From assembly GCA_963517825.1 (NCBI GenBank), contig CAUQGB010000001.1, forward strand, positions 62,001 to 126,000: DNA of 64,000 bases, written 5' to 3'. A model generated the notes under the pieces. The model did no database searches, had not been told where the DNA came from, and was given only the letters and a program-made list of their open reading frames with translations. The first letter of the stretch is position 1, and every line of letters begins with the position of its first letter. Below, piece by piece: positions 19,312 through 26,207 of the stretch. Source of the stretch: Nanogingivalis sp963517825 (GTDB lineage Bacteria; Patescibacteriota; Saccharimonadia; Saccharimonadales; Saccharimonadaceae). Position numbers and translations under genes: made by a program.

Positions 19312-19312
19312 T
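19283..19312 (+). promoter_or_regulatory. Promoter of candidate ncRNA downstream of khpA
   Basis: TTGCAG, 18 nt, TATAAT. The -10 box overlaps the khpA stop codon and predicts transcription starting about 19317-19320, exactly at the first paired base of the RNA described below. Confidence 0.55.
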
Positions 19313-19316
19313 ATAA

Positions 19317-19466
19317 ACAGTTCAATTTGAAACTTGCAAGTGGAGTTTCAAGTTTCGAAAGAACTGTGGAAACAAAAAAGTCAAAGCTCTATGCGAGCAA
19401 ACTAGAGGAAAGTTTGAGAGCTTATACTTGTTAAAAATCCAGCCGATATACTGTGGCTGGATTTTT
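19317..19466 (+). ncRNA. Candidate structured small RNA (~150 nt) between khpA and trmD
   Basis: No open frame, but a dense nested structure. Outer stem ACAGTTC (19317-19323) with GAACTGT (19361-19367) encloses an inner stem TTGAAACT (19327-19334) / AGTTTCAA (19344-19351). A second domain pairs AAGCTCT (19384-19390) with AGAGCTT (19417-19423) and encloses CAAACT / AGTTTG with a loop AGAGGAA. A terminator hairpin follows at once. A promoter is placed so that the transcript begins at the first stem. It does not match tRNA, SRP RNA, tmRNA or full-length RNase P RNA in size or conserved motifs. It could instead be a long leader of trmD, but trmD has its own promoter after the terminator. Confidence 0.6.
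19436..19466 (+). terminator. Terminator of the candidate ncRNA
   Basis: AATCCAGCC / GGCTGGATT 9-bp stem, 10-nt loop, then T5: a textbook intrinsic terminator. Confidence 0.9.
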
Positions 19467-19478
19467 AGTTCCCCATTT

Positions 19479-19507
19479 TTGCAAAAACAATAAAAAAATG
19501 CTAAAAT
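19479..19507 (+). promoter_or_regulatory. trmD promoter
   Basis: TTGCAA, 17 nt, TAAAAT; the -10 box ends 6 nt before the trmD ATG, so the mRNA is predicted to be leaderless. Confidence 0.7.
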
Positions 19508-19513
19508 ATAGTA

Positions 19514-20155
19514 ATGAAAATTCAAATTATCACTCTTTTCCCTGAAATGTTTGAACCAGTCCTGAATAACGCCATGATATGGAAAGCGCAAAAGCAAGGA
19601 GTGGTTTCTTTTGAAATCATCAATCTTCGAAACTTTGGAATTGGGCCCCGAAAACAAGTTGATGATATTCCATATGGTGGTGGAGATGGCATGCTTTTAA
19701 AACCTGAGCCTTTGTTTGAAGCTATAGAGTTCGCAAAAAAGAAAACACCAAATGCAAAAATTATTGCAATGACACCAAGTGAAAATATCTGGAATCAAAA
19801 AAAAGCCCAAGAAAAAGCAGCCGCACATGAAGACTTAATTATTTTATGTGGTAGATATGAAGGTTTTGACTCCCGCATTTTCGAAATTGTTGATGAAAAA
19901 ATTAGCGTAGGAAAGTTTATTTTAACTGGCGGCGAAATTCCAGCAATGATAGTTATTGATAGTATCGTGCGGCTAATTCCCGGTGTTCTTGGCGGTGAAA
20001 AATCAGCCGAAATAGAAAGCTATTCTGATGGTGACAATTTGGAATTTCCCCAATTTACACGCCCAGCAAATTTTAGAGGCATGGAGGTTCCTGAAGTTCT
20101 ATTGAGTGGTCATCATGCTAAAATAGACGAGTGGCGAAAAAAATATTCAAAATAG
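19514..20155 (+). CDS. trmD: tRNA (guanine37-N1)-methyltransferase
   Basis: 213 aa SPOUT-class enzyme that methylates G37 next to the anticodon. Recognised from ITLFPEMF at the start, DDIPYGGGDGMLLKPEP, LCGRYEGFDSR and SVGKFILTGGEIPAM, which form the knotted SAM site. The C-terminal domain is short compared with E. coli (about 255 aa), but its beginning (GVLGGEKSAEIESY, LEFPQFTRPANFRGMEVPEVLLSGHH) is intact. Own promoter; leaderless-type start. Confidence 0.96.
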   Translation: MKIQIITLFPEMFEPVLNNAMIWKAQKQGVVSFEIINLRNFGIGPRKQVDDIPYGGGDGMLLKPEPLFEAIEFAKKKTPNAKIIAMTPSENIWNQKKAQEKAAAHEDLIILCGRYEGFDSRIFEIVDEKISVGKFILTGGEIPAMIVIDSIVRLIPGVLGGEKSAEIESYSDGDNLEFPQFTRPANFRGMEVPEVLLSGHHAKIDEWRKKYSK

Positions 20156-20165
20156 TATTTTCTTC

Positions 20166-20194
20166 TTGATTTTTCAAAGAATATACGCTATAAT
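20166..20194 (+). promoter_or_regulatory. tRNA-Pro promoter
   Basis: TTGATT, 17 nt, TATAAT, 24 nt upstream of the mature tRNA 5' end. Confidence 0.75.
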
Positions 20195-20217
20195 GGTTGT
20201 ATATTTCGAGTGAATCT

Positions 20218-20294
20218 CGGGGTGTGGCGCAGTTGGCTAGCGCGCGCGGTTTGGGACCGTGAGGTCGAAGGTTCGAGTCCTTTCACCCCGACCA
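20218..20294 (+). tRNA. tRNA-Pro (anticodon TGG)
   Basis: 77 nt cloverleaf with encoded CCA. Acceptor CGGGGTG / CACCCCG, anticodon stem CGCGG / CCGTG with loop TTTGGGA, T loop GTTCGAG, discriminator A73. Confidence 0.95.
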
Positions 20295-20307
20295 TAGAAA
20301 TTATATA

Positions 20308-20339
20308 ATGAGCATACTTTATAAGATGCTCATTTTTTA
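20308..20339 (+). terminator. Terminator of tRNA-Pro
   Basis: ATGAGCAT / ATGCTCAT inverted repeat followed by a T6 run. Confidence 0.85.
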
Positions 20340-20355
20340 TATTTACAACACAGTA

Positions 20356-20384
20356 TTGACATTTATAAAAGTTTATGCTATAAT
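20356..20384 (+). promoter_or_regulatory. Carbamate kinase promoter
   Basis: Consensus TTGACA, 17 nt, TATAAT: one of the strongest promoters in the window. It leaves a leader of about 33 nt with a ribosome site. Confidence 0.8.
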
Positions 20385-20424
20385 TCAAGAATAAGTATTG
20401 AAAAATAAAAAGGAAAAAATAAAT

Positions 20425-21360
20425 ATGTCAAAAATTGTTGTTGCCCTTGGCGGAAACGCATTACAAAAAAATGGTGAGCTAACTGCTCAAATCCAGGAAG
20501 AAGTCGCTAAAGAAACTGTCCAAAAGTTAATTCCCCTAATTAAAGATGGTCATGAGTTGGTTATTGTACACGGGAATGGCCCACAAGTTGGTAATTTAGT
20601 TCTCCACGAAGAGGCTGGAAATTCGCCATCAACCCCAGCAATGCCCCTTCACGTAAGTGTTGGAATGACACAAGGAATGATTGGCTACTGGATCCAGAAA
20701 GCACTTCAAGAAGAACTTTCGAAAAATGGAATTTCAAAAAATGCTGCGACAGTTATTACACAAGTTGAAGTTTCGAAAGAAGACCAAGCCTTTCAAAATC
20801 CAACGAAACCTATTGGACCATTTTATTCAGAAGAAGAAGCTCAAAAAGTAGCACATGAAAAAGGTTATATTGTGAAAGAAGATTCTGGGCGTGGATGGCG
20901 AAGGGTTGTTCCGTCACCTAAACCAATTCATATTCTCGAGAGTGAAGCAATTACCGATTTAATGAAAACTGGAGCAATTGTAGTAGCTGCCGGTGGCGGT
21001 GGAATCCCAGTTGTTTCAACTGGTAACGGGTCTTTTGAAGGAGTTGATGCTGTGATTGATAAAGACTTTGCTGCTGAATTATTAGCAGAAAAAATTAACG
21101 CCGACATTCTCTTAATTTTAACAGCGGTAGATAATGCAATGATTAATTTTGGAAAAGAAAATCAACAATCTTTGAATATGATTTCTCCAAGTGAAGCAGA
21201 AAAATACATCAACGAAGGCCAGTTTGGAGCCGGATCTATGTTACCAAAAATCCAAGCATCTCTAAAATTTGCAAAAACTGGTAAAAAATCTATAATTACA
21301 AGTTTGGAAAATGCTCAAGACGCAATTGCTAAAAATCTTGGAACAATAATTTCAGAATAA
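20425..21360 (+). CDS. arcC: Carbamate kinase
   Basis: 311 aa. ATP from carbamoyl phosphate is the usual direction in fermenters. Motifs: VVALGGNAL, VIVHGNGPQVGNL, VVAAGGGGIPVV and GSMLPKIQASLKF, all typical of ArcC-type carbamate kinases. The start is ATG 20425, with AAAGGA upstream; an upstream TTG at 20398 was rejected. It stands alone: no arginine deiminase or ornithine transcarbamylase gene is adjacent, so the carbamoyl phosphate source is elsewhere or unknown. Ends at a terminator shared with convergent pyk. Confidence 0.94.
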   Translation: MSKIVVALGGNALQKNGELTAQIQEEVAKETVQKLIPLIKDGHELVIVHGNGPQVGNLVLHEEAGNSPSTPAMPLHVSVGMTQGMIGYWIQKALQEELSKNGISKNAATVITQVEVSKEDQAFQNPTKPIGPFYSEEEAQKVAHEKGYIVKEDSGRGWRRVVPSPKPIHILESEAITDLMKTGAIVVAAGGGGIPVVSTGNGSFEGVDAVIDKDFAAELLAEKINADILLILTAVDNAMINFGKENQQSLNMISPSEAEKYINEGQFGAGSMLPKIQASLKFAKTGKKSIITSLENAQDAIAKNLGTIISE

Positions 21361-21364
21361 TTAA

Positions 21365-21397
21365 AAAATAGCCTTTCGAATTGAAGGGCTATTTTTA
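21365..21397. terminator. Terminator between arcC and pyk
   Basis: AAAATAGCC / GGGCTATTTT inverted repeat with TTTCGAA in the loop side and T/A runs flanking. Confidence 0.75.
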
Positions 21398-21434
21398 TAT
21401 TTTGAACGATTCCTATTAAGATGTATGTCTTATA

Positions 21435-22865
21435 TTAAACTGTTCGAACACGGATAGTGTCTGTTCCACCAACTAAACCAGGTTGGCGTCCAGAGACAAT
21501 AACAACCGTAATATTTTCTTTTGAACCAAATGTTCCATTAGCTTTAAGTTCTTTTGCCAATTCAAGACCAGCAAACTCACCGTCTGGACGAATGAAACTT
21601 CTAGTTGCATAGTTTAAGCCTAATTGTTGAGCAACACGGCTCGAACTTGTTACGGCATAAATTGGAAGTGCTGGGCGATTTGCGGCAACAGTTGCAGCAG
21701 TTTGGCCAGATTTAGTTTCAACGATCAAAGCATCAGCATCAATCTGTTCAGCAAGTTCAACAGCAGCAAGTGAGATAGCATTTAAAGCTTCATCATTTCC
21801 ACGTTCAACAATATCATCAATAGGAGAAACTGCTGCATGTTCTTGAGTATACATAATCACATCACGCATTGCTTTTACAGTTTCTTCCGGATATTTACCA
21901 GTTGCAGATTCATCTGAAAGCATCACCACATCAGCACCCTGAATTACCGCATTGGCAACATCTGATACTTCAGCGCGTGAAGGTTGTGGATTATCAACCA
22001 TTGAACCCATAGTTTGAGTTGCGACAATTGAAATCTTACCATGCTTACGACAAAGCGCTACAGCTTTTCGTTGAATGATTGGCACAACTTCTGGGGCAAC
22101 TTCGTAAGCCATATCACCGCGAGCAATCATCACACCATCGGCGGCAAGCACGATCTTTTCAAGTTCTTCATCCGAAACAGCTTTTTTAGTTTCGATTTTT
22201 GCGATAACTTGAGCTTCACTATTATGACTAGCAAGAAGTTGGCGAACATTTTCAATATCTTCGGCAGTTTGCACAAAGCTCATTGCTACATAATCAATAT
22301 CTTGAGTTGCACCAAATTCAAGGTCTCGCATATCCTTTTCAGTAATAACATCGCCACCAAAATCTGTATCTGGTAGGTTTAGGCCTTTTCGACTCATCAA
22401 AGTTCCTTTATTCAAAACTCGCAACTTGATTGCAGTGCTTGAAGGAATATCAATAACTTCTGTTCGAACCTTGCCGTCAAAGATATAAACAGGTTCACCA
22501 ATCTTAACTTTTTCAGCTAAGTTATATTGAACTGGTAAATTAGCTGATCCATCGTGCTGTTGAATCGCATAGTCAAGAACCAATTCATCACCTTCAACAA
22601 CATCGAAACGATTATCTACGATATCTCCAAGACGAATCTTTGGGCCTTGTAAATCTTGCAAAATAGCAACTTCACGACCAAGCTTTTCGCTAATTTCGCG
22701 AACTGCTTTAATTTTTGCAGCGTGTTCTTCATATGAACCATGTGAAAAGTTCAATCGCGCACCATTAATTCCTGCGTTAATAAGTTTTTCGATCATTTCA
22801 GGGCTGTCGCTTGCTGGGCCGATCGTAGCCAAAATCTTTGTTCGTTTGTAAACATTATTTTCCAT
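21435..22865 (-). CDS. pyk: Pyruvate kinase
   Basis: 476 aa. Final ATP-forming step of glycolysis. Substrate and metal motifs TKILATIGPAS, ARLNFSHGS, ILQDLQGPKIRLG, AKIETKKAV and MIARGDMAYEV are intact, as is the C-terminal allosteric domain. TATAAT at 22874-22879 ends 8 nt before ATG with no ribosome site, so a leaderless mRNA is likely. Monocistronic, divergent from tRNA-Glu. Confidence 0.97.
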   Translation of the reverse strand: MENNVYKRTKILATIGPASDSPEMIEKLINAGINGARLNFSHGSYEEHAAKIKAVREISEKLGREVAILQDLQGPKIRLGDIVDNRFDVVEGDELVLDYAIQQHDGSANLPVQYNLAEKVKIGEPVYIFDGKVRTEVIDIPSSTAIKLRVLNKGTLMSRKGLNLPDTDFGGDVITEKDMRDLEFGATQDIDYVAMSFVQTAEDIENVRQLLASHNSEAQVIAKIETKKAVSDEELEKIVLAADGVMIARGDMAYEVAPEVVPIIQRKAVALCRKHGKISIVATQTMGSMVDNPQPSRAEVSDVANAVIQGADVVMLSDESATGKYPEETVKAMRDVIMYTQEHAAVSPIDDIVERGNDEALNAISLAAVELAEQIDADALIVETKSGQTAATVAANRPALPIYAVTSSSRVAQQLGLNYATRSFIRPDGEFAGLELAKELKANGTFGSKENITVVIVSGRQPGLVGGTDTIRVRTV

Positions 22866-22906
22866 ACTTTTCTATTATAACACTTTTATTTTTATTAAAA
22901 AAGGGG

Positions 22907-22935
22907 TTGCATTATTTTTTAAGGTTTGTTATAAT
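22907..22935 (+). promoter_or_regulatory. tRNA-Glu promoter
   Basis: TTGCAT, 17 nt, TATAAT, followed by the tRNA about 42 nt downstream. Confidence 0.75.
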
Positions 22936-22977
22936 AGTGTTGAGTTGTTGCTTTATCACCCCAAAGCTCAGCTCAAT

Positions 22978-23052
22978 GGTCTTATCGTCTAACGGTTAGG
23001 ACACCAGGTTTTCATCCTGGCAATCCGGGTTCGATTCCCGGTAAGATCACCA
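22978..23052 (+). tRNA. tRNA-Glu (anticodon TTC)
   Basis: 75 nt with encoded CCA. Acceptor GGTCTTA / TAAGATC, anticodon stem CCAGG / CCTGG with loop TTTTCAT, T stem CGGG / CCCG with loop TTCGATT. Confidence 0.95.
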
Positions 23053-23066
23053 AAAAGAAATTATTT

Positions 23067-23099
23067 AAAATCACTTTTCGAAAGATTAGTGATTTTTTT
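23067..23099 (+). terminator. Terminator of tRNA-Glu
   Basis: AAATCACT / AGTGATTT inverted repeat carrying TTTTCGAAAG in its centre, then T7. Confidence 0.85.
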
Positions 23100-23200
23100 A
23101 TCTTATCTCAATCTTAAAAAATATACTCCTTAATATTTATTAAAAATTATAAATAAGAGACATATCTTGTAAAAAATAAATTTACGTCAATACGTTATTA

Positions 23201-23250
23201 AAAATAAAAAGCCAAGATAAAGCGTTTAAAATAAACATTTTATCTTGGCT
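23201..23250 (-). terminator. Terminator of tRNA-Gln overlapping its CCA end
   Basis: A 12-bp stem AGCCAAGATAAA / TTTATCTTGGCT followed by T5 on the minus strand. Its first arm begins at the discriminator and CCA of the tRNA (mature end 23246), so termination and 3' maturation share the same bases. Confidence 0.8.
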
Positions 23251-23320
23251 GGGATGGAGGGATTCGAACCCCCGAATGCCAGGACCAAAACCTGGTGCCT
23301 TACCACTTGGCGACATCCCA
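23246..23320 (-). tRNA. tRNA-Gln (anticodon TTG)
   Basis: 75 nt with encoded CCA. Acceptor TGGGATG / CATCCCA, anticodon stem CCAGG / CCTGG with loop TTTTGGT, discriminator G73. Confidence 0.95.
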
Positions 23321-23330
23321 ATACCCAACC

Positions 23331-23359
23331 ATTTTACCAAATTCTATTTTAAAAATCAA
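23331..23359 (-). promoter_or_regulatory. tRNA-Gln promoter
   Basis: TTGATT, 17 nt, TAAAAT on the minus strand, immediately upstream of the tRNA. Confidence 0.7.
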
Positions 23360-23362
23360 GCG

Positions 23363-24103
23363 TTATCTTGGACATTTTTTGGCAATTTCTCGGGCATTTT
23401 CAGTAATTTGATCTAGTAAATTTGCTTTTCGAATATTCCTATAAAGAACTTTAGGCATTTCATAATCTTTATTCTTTAAAGCTTCCTCAATCAAAAATAA
23501 AGATATTTTTGGATTTTTTGGTAAAATCGATCCGTGAAGATATGTTCCAATCACATTTTTATAAATTACGCCCTCAAAAGCGCTTTCCGGTGTATTTCCC
23601 ACACCGCTTTTAACCCGCGCTAAAGGCTCATTTTCTTTTGAAAGGTAAGTTTTTCCACTATGGTTTTCATAACCAATAATCTCACCAAATCGCTCAGACT
23701 CTTCAACAATATTGCCAATCATTCTCTGCTCACCGCCAACCGTTTTGACTTCCTTAAACAAGCAAATTCCTTTAATTTTTTTACCATCTACAGTTTCAAA
23801 ATAATCACCGAAAAGCTGGTACAATCCACAAATCATCAACATTGGCACACCTTCTTTGGCAAGTTTTCGTAATTTTGGTGCAATTTTTAGCAAATCATCT
23901 TGAATTTGACTTTGGCCTGAATCCTGACCGCCCCCGCCAATAATAATATCAGCATCCTCAGGAAAATCATCTCCAGGATTATATTCAACAATTTCGTATT
24001 TTATTCCACGAAGCTCCATCTGTTTTTTCAATGCTAAAATATTGCCATAATCACCATAAATATTCATATTTTTAGCATAAAGCCATAAAATTTTTAAATT
24101 CAT
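23363..24103 (-). CDS. gatD: Lipid II isoglutaminyl synthase, glutaminase subunit GatD
   Basis: 246 aa class I glutamine amidotransferase of the CobB/CobQ type. Nucleophile Cys92 in MLMICGLYQLFG and catalytic His190 in GTYLHGSILPKNP. GatD releases ammonia that MurT uses to amidate the D-Glu of lipid II, a feature of Gram-positive-type peptidoglycan. GGAGAAG precedes the start, which overlaps the murT stop by 4 nt. Last gene of the tsaE-tsaB-murT-gatD run. Confidence 0.92.
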   Translation of the reverse strand: MNLKILWLYAKNMNIYGDYGNILALKKQMELRGIKYEIVEYNPGDDFPEDADIIIGGGGQDSGQSQIQDDLLKIAPKLRKLAKEGVPMLMICGLYQLFGDYFETVDGKKIKGICLFKEVKTVGGEQRMIGNIVEESERFGEIIGYENHSGKTYLSKENEPLARVKSGVGNTPESAFEGVIYKNVIGTYLHGSILPKNPKISLFLIEEALKNKDYEMPKVLYRNIRKANLLDQITENAREIAKKCPR

Positions 24104-25386
24104 AAAATCTTCTCCACTTCTGAAATTTTCGAAAGTTCTTTTCGAATTTCAAGCATTGCAGTGTAAGTTGCATAAATTCGTTTATCTTTTTCGCCTTTTT
24201 CCATAAAGTCAACAACGGATTCAGCAATATTGCAATTTATATTATCTTCTTCAAACTCAACATCATCATGAAAAAGTCGAAGCGCCATATCATAAGCTCG
24301 GCTACCTGAAATTGCTTGGACGCCAGCGTGTTTTAAGACTGAAAAATCCACATCCCAAAGCCAGCTCATATCGCGGCCATCGGCATAATTATCATTAATA
24401 GCAATCATTGTTTCGAAATCTTCAGGTTTAAAATTTTGCAAATTTATTTGAAAACCAGCCGGATTTTTAACTAATATAATCTCAATTTCTTTACCATTAA
24501 TTTTTATTTTCTCACCTCTACCAAAAGCCGGCTGAATTTTCTCTGCCGCGCAAATTATTTTTTGTCGATTGATTTTAAGTTTTTCAGCATTCAGAATTTC
24601 TTCAATCAAAGCGATCGCAGCAGTTAAATTTAGAATATTATGAATCCCACCAATTTTGAGTTTAAACTCATCAGTTTTTCCATCCCAAGAAATTTTTGCA
24701 ATATTATTCGAAAAATCCTCAAGCAAAACATTTGCTGAAATTTTTCGAAGTGATTTTTTAGAATTTTTTAGATAGATCTCATCATCATTTGGGAAAAAAT
24801 CTGCCAATTTATGGTTAAATCCAAACTTAACAACTTTTGAAAAATCTTTCGAAAATTCCTTTTTGCCCAAAAAACTATCGTTAGCATTTAAAACGACTGA
24901 GCCAGAAGTATTTTTACCAATTTTATACAATAATTCTGCAGTATAATCAATCTCGCCAAAGCGGTCGAGCTGATCACGCATTACATTTAGAAGAAGTGAA
25001 TATCGTGGTTGGATTAACTTTACGAAATGAGTCGCATGGGCTTCATCAAGCTCCAAAACAGCAATATCTGCATCAAGCTTGCCGTTCCAATTAGCTTCAG
25101 AAAGAATTGCCGCGCCCACACCACGGACAAAGTTTGAACCAGTTTTATTTGAAAATACATTTAGTCCTTGACTTTCGAGTAGTTCAACAACCATTTTTGT
25201 AGTTGTAGTTTTTCCATTCGTGCCGCTAATTACTACAACACCGTATTTTAAGCCCTTCAACATGCTCGAAATAAAATTCGGATTAATTTTTTCCATAACA
25301 AGCCCAGGTAATGCCGAACCGCCACCTTTCAATCTTGAAATCGCCTGAATAATTTTTCCAATAATTATCAAAATTCTATTTTTCAT
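24100..25386 (-). CDS. murT: Lipid II isoglutaminyl synthase, Mur-ligase subunit MurT
   Basis: 428 aa Mur ligase-like enzyme with P-loop VVISGTNGKTTTTK (about 54-67), the central ATPase domain (LNVMRDQLDRFGEIDYT) and the MurT C-terminal domain (DNYADGRDMSWLWDVDF). It amidates the glutamate of lipid II with ammonia from GatD. The Cys4 zinc ribbon inserted in the middle domain of the S. aureus protein is missing: that stretch (about residues 160-200) has no cysteines. Starts in a TAATG overlap with tsaB. Confidence 0.92.
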   Translation of the reverse strand: MKNRILIIIGKIIQAISRLKGGGSALPGLVMEKINPNFISSMLKGLKYGVVVISGTNGKTTTTKMVVELLESQGLNVFSNKTGSNFVRGVGAAILSEANWNGKLDADIAVLELDEAHATHFVKLIQPRYSLLLNVMRDQLDRFGEIDYTAELLYKIGKNTSGSVVLNANDSFLGKKEFSKDFSKVVKFGFNHKLADFFPNDDEIYLKNSKKSLRKISANVLLEDFSNNIAKISWDGKTDEFKLKIGGIHNILNLTAAIALIEEILNAEKLKINRQKIICAAEKIQPAFGRGEKIKINGKEIEIILVKNPAGFQINLQNFKPEDFETMIAINDNYADGRDMSWLWDVDFSVLKHAGVQAISGSRAYDMALRLFHDDVEFEEDNINCNIAESVVDFMEKGEKDKRIYATYTAMLEIRKELSKISEVEKIL

Positions 25387-25763
25387 TATTTCCTCGGTTT
25401 TGTTATGTTTGCATCTCTACCGTAAAAAGGTAGCGCAATTTTATCATGTTTACCATTTTTCAAGCTTTCGAAAGCAATTTCTCGCCAATTTTCATCACTT
25501 TCCACTGCGACAATTGAAATTTCCAAGCCATCAGCTAAAGTGTTTGCAATTGAAGCTCCGATTCTTAATCCCGTAAAACTCCCTGGCCCCGCAAAAAAAC
25601 CAATTCCAGTAAAATCTTCATATTTTTTACCAATAGAATTCAAACATTCCTCTAAAAAAGCCAAAATATCTCGCGCCATATTTCGTCCCAGTTCTTTTTC
25701 GAAAAAGTTTTCATCAAGCCAAATTTTACATTTCTCTGTTGATGTATCTATAAATAAAATCAT
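25386..25763 (-). CDS. tsaB: TsaB-like protein, short form
   Basis: 125 aa. Start ILFIDTSTEKC and the signature FFAGPGSFTGLRIG mark the N-terminal lobe of TsaB, the non-catalytic partner of TsaD in making the t6A37 tRNA modification. The E. coli protein is about 230 aa; here the C-terminal half is essentially absent, leaving the lobe that pairs with TsaD. No frameshift remnant is visible downstream because murT begins in the stop codon, so the short form looks natural. GAGAGG precedes ATG; TAATG coupling with tsaE. Confidence 0.85.
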   Translation of the reverse strand: MILFIDTSTEKCKIWLDENFFEKELGRNMARDILAFLEECLNSIGKKYEDFTGIGFFAGPGSFTGLRIGASIANTLADGLEISIVAVESDENWREIAFESLKNGKHDKIALPFYGRDANITKPRK

Positions 25764-26185
25764 TATACCTCTCTCACTTTAACTTTTCTTTGTTTTTCAC
25801 TTGAACTTTCAAAAACCAGCTTCAAATGTTTTTTTGGTAAATTGTCAGCTAGATCACCAGCCCATTCAATCACCGTTACATTTTTTGGATTATTTAAATT
25901 TTCAGCAAGCTCCATTTCCATAATTCCATAATCGTTCAATCTATAAAAATCATAATGTGAAAGTGTTAGTTTCTCTCCTTCATAAACTCGTGATATTGTA
26001 AAAGTCGGGCTTTGAACCGTCTCAGAAATACCCAGACCTTTTGCCAAACCTTTTGTAAAAGTAGTTTTCCCAGCACCAACATCACCAACAAGTTCCAGAA
26101 CCATTCCTTCAGAAATTTGCCGGCCGATCTCTTCACCGAAAGCAATCATTTCATCTGTCGATTTTATTTCTTTTTCGAAATTCAT
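25763..26185 (-). CDS. tsaE: tRNA t6A synthesis ATPase TsaE
   Basis: 140 aa. Walker A GDVGAGKTTFTKGL, switch-like SPTFTISRVYEG, HYDFYRL and the IEWAGDL motif of TsaE, which works with TsaB and TsaD. The start at 26185 is preferred to an upstream ATG at 26218, which would lie inside comEC: a TTGAAT-16-TATAAT promoter (26195 and upstream, minus strand) ends 9 nt before 26185, giving a leaderless mRNA. First gene of the tsaE-tsaB-murT-gatD transcript. Confidence 0.92.
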   Translation of the reverse strand: MNFEKEIKSTDEMIAFGEEIGRQISEGMVLELVGDVGAGKTTFTKGLAKGLGISETVQSPTFTISRVYEGEKLTLSHYDFYRLNDYGIMEMELAENLNNPKNVTVIEWAGDLADNLPKKHLKLVFESSSEKQRKVKVREV

Positions 26186-26207
26186 AATAATATAATTATA
26201 CCACGCT

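Noticed and set aside
19384..19423. AGAGGAAAGTTTG motif reminiscent of RNase P RNA conserved region I
   Set aside because: The transcript is only about 150 nt and lacks the other RNase P conserved regions; the motif sits in a simple hairpin loop.
20425..21360. Arginine deiminase pathway operon
   Set aside because: Only carbamate kinase is present; no arcA or arcB lies in the window.
23100..23200. Possible small RNA between tRNA-Glu and tRNA-Gln
   Set aside because: AT-rich sequence between two terminators with no promoter-like element pair or stable structure.
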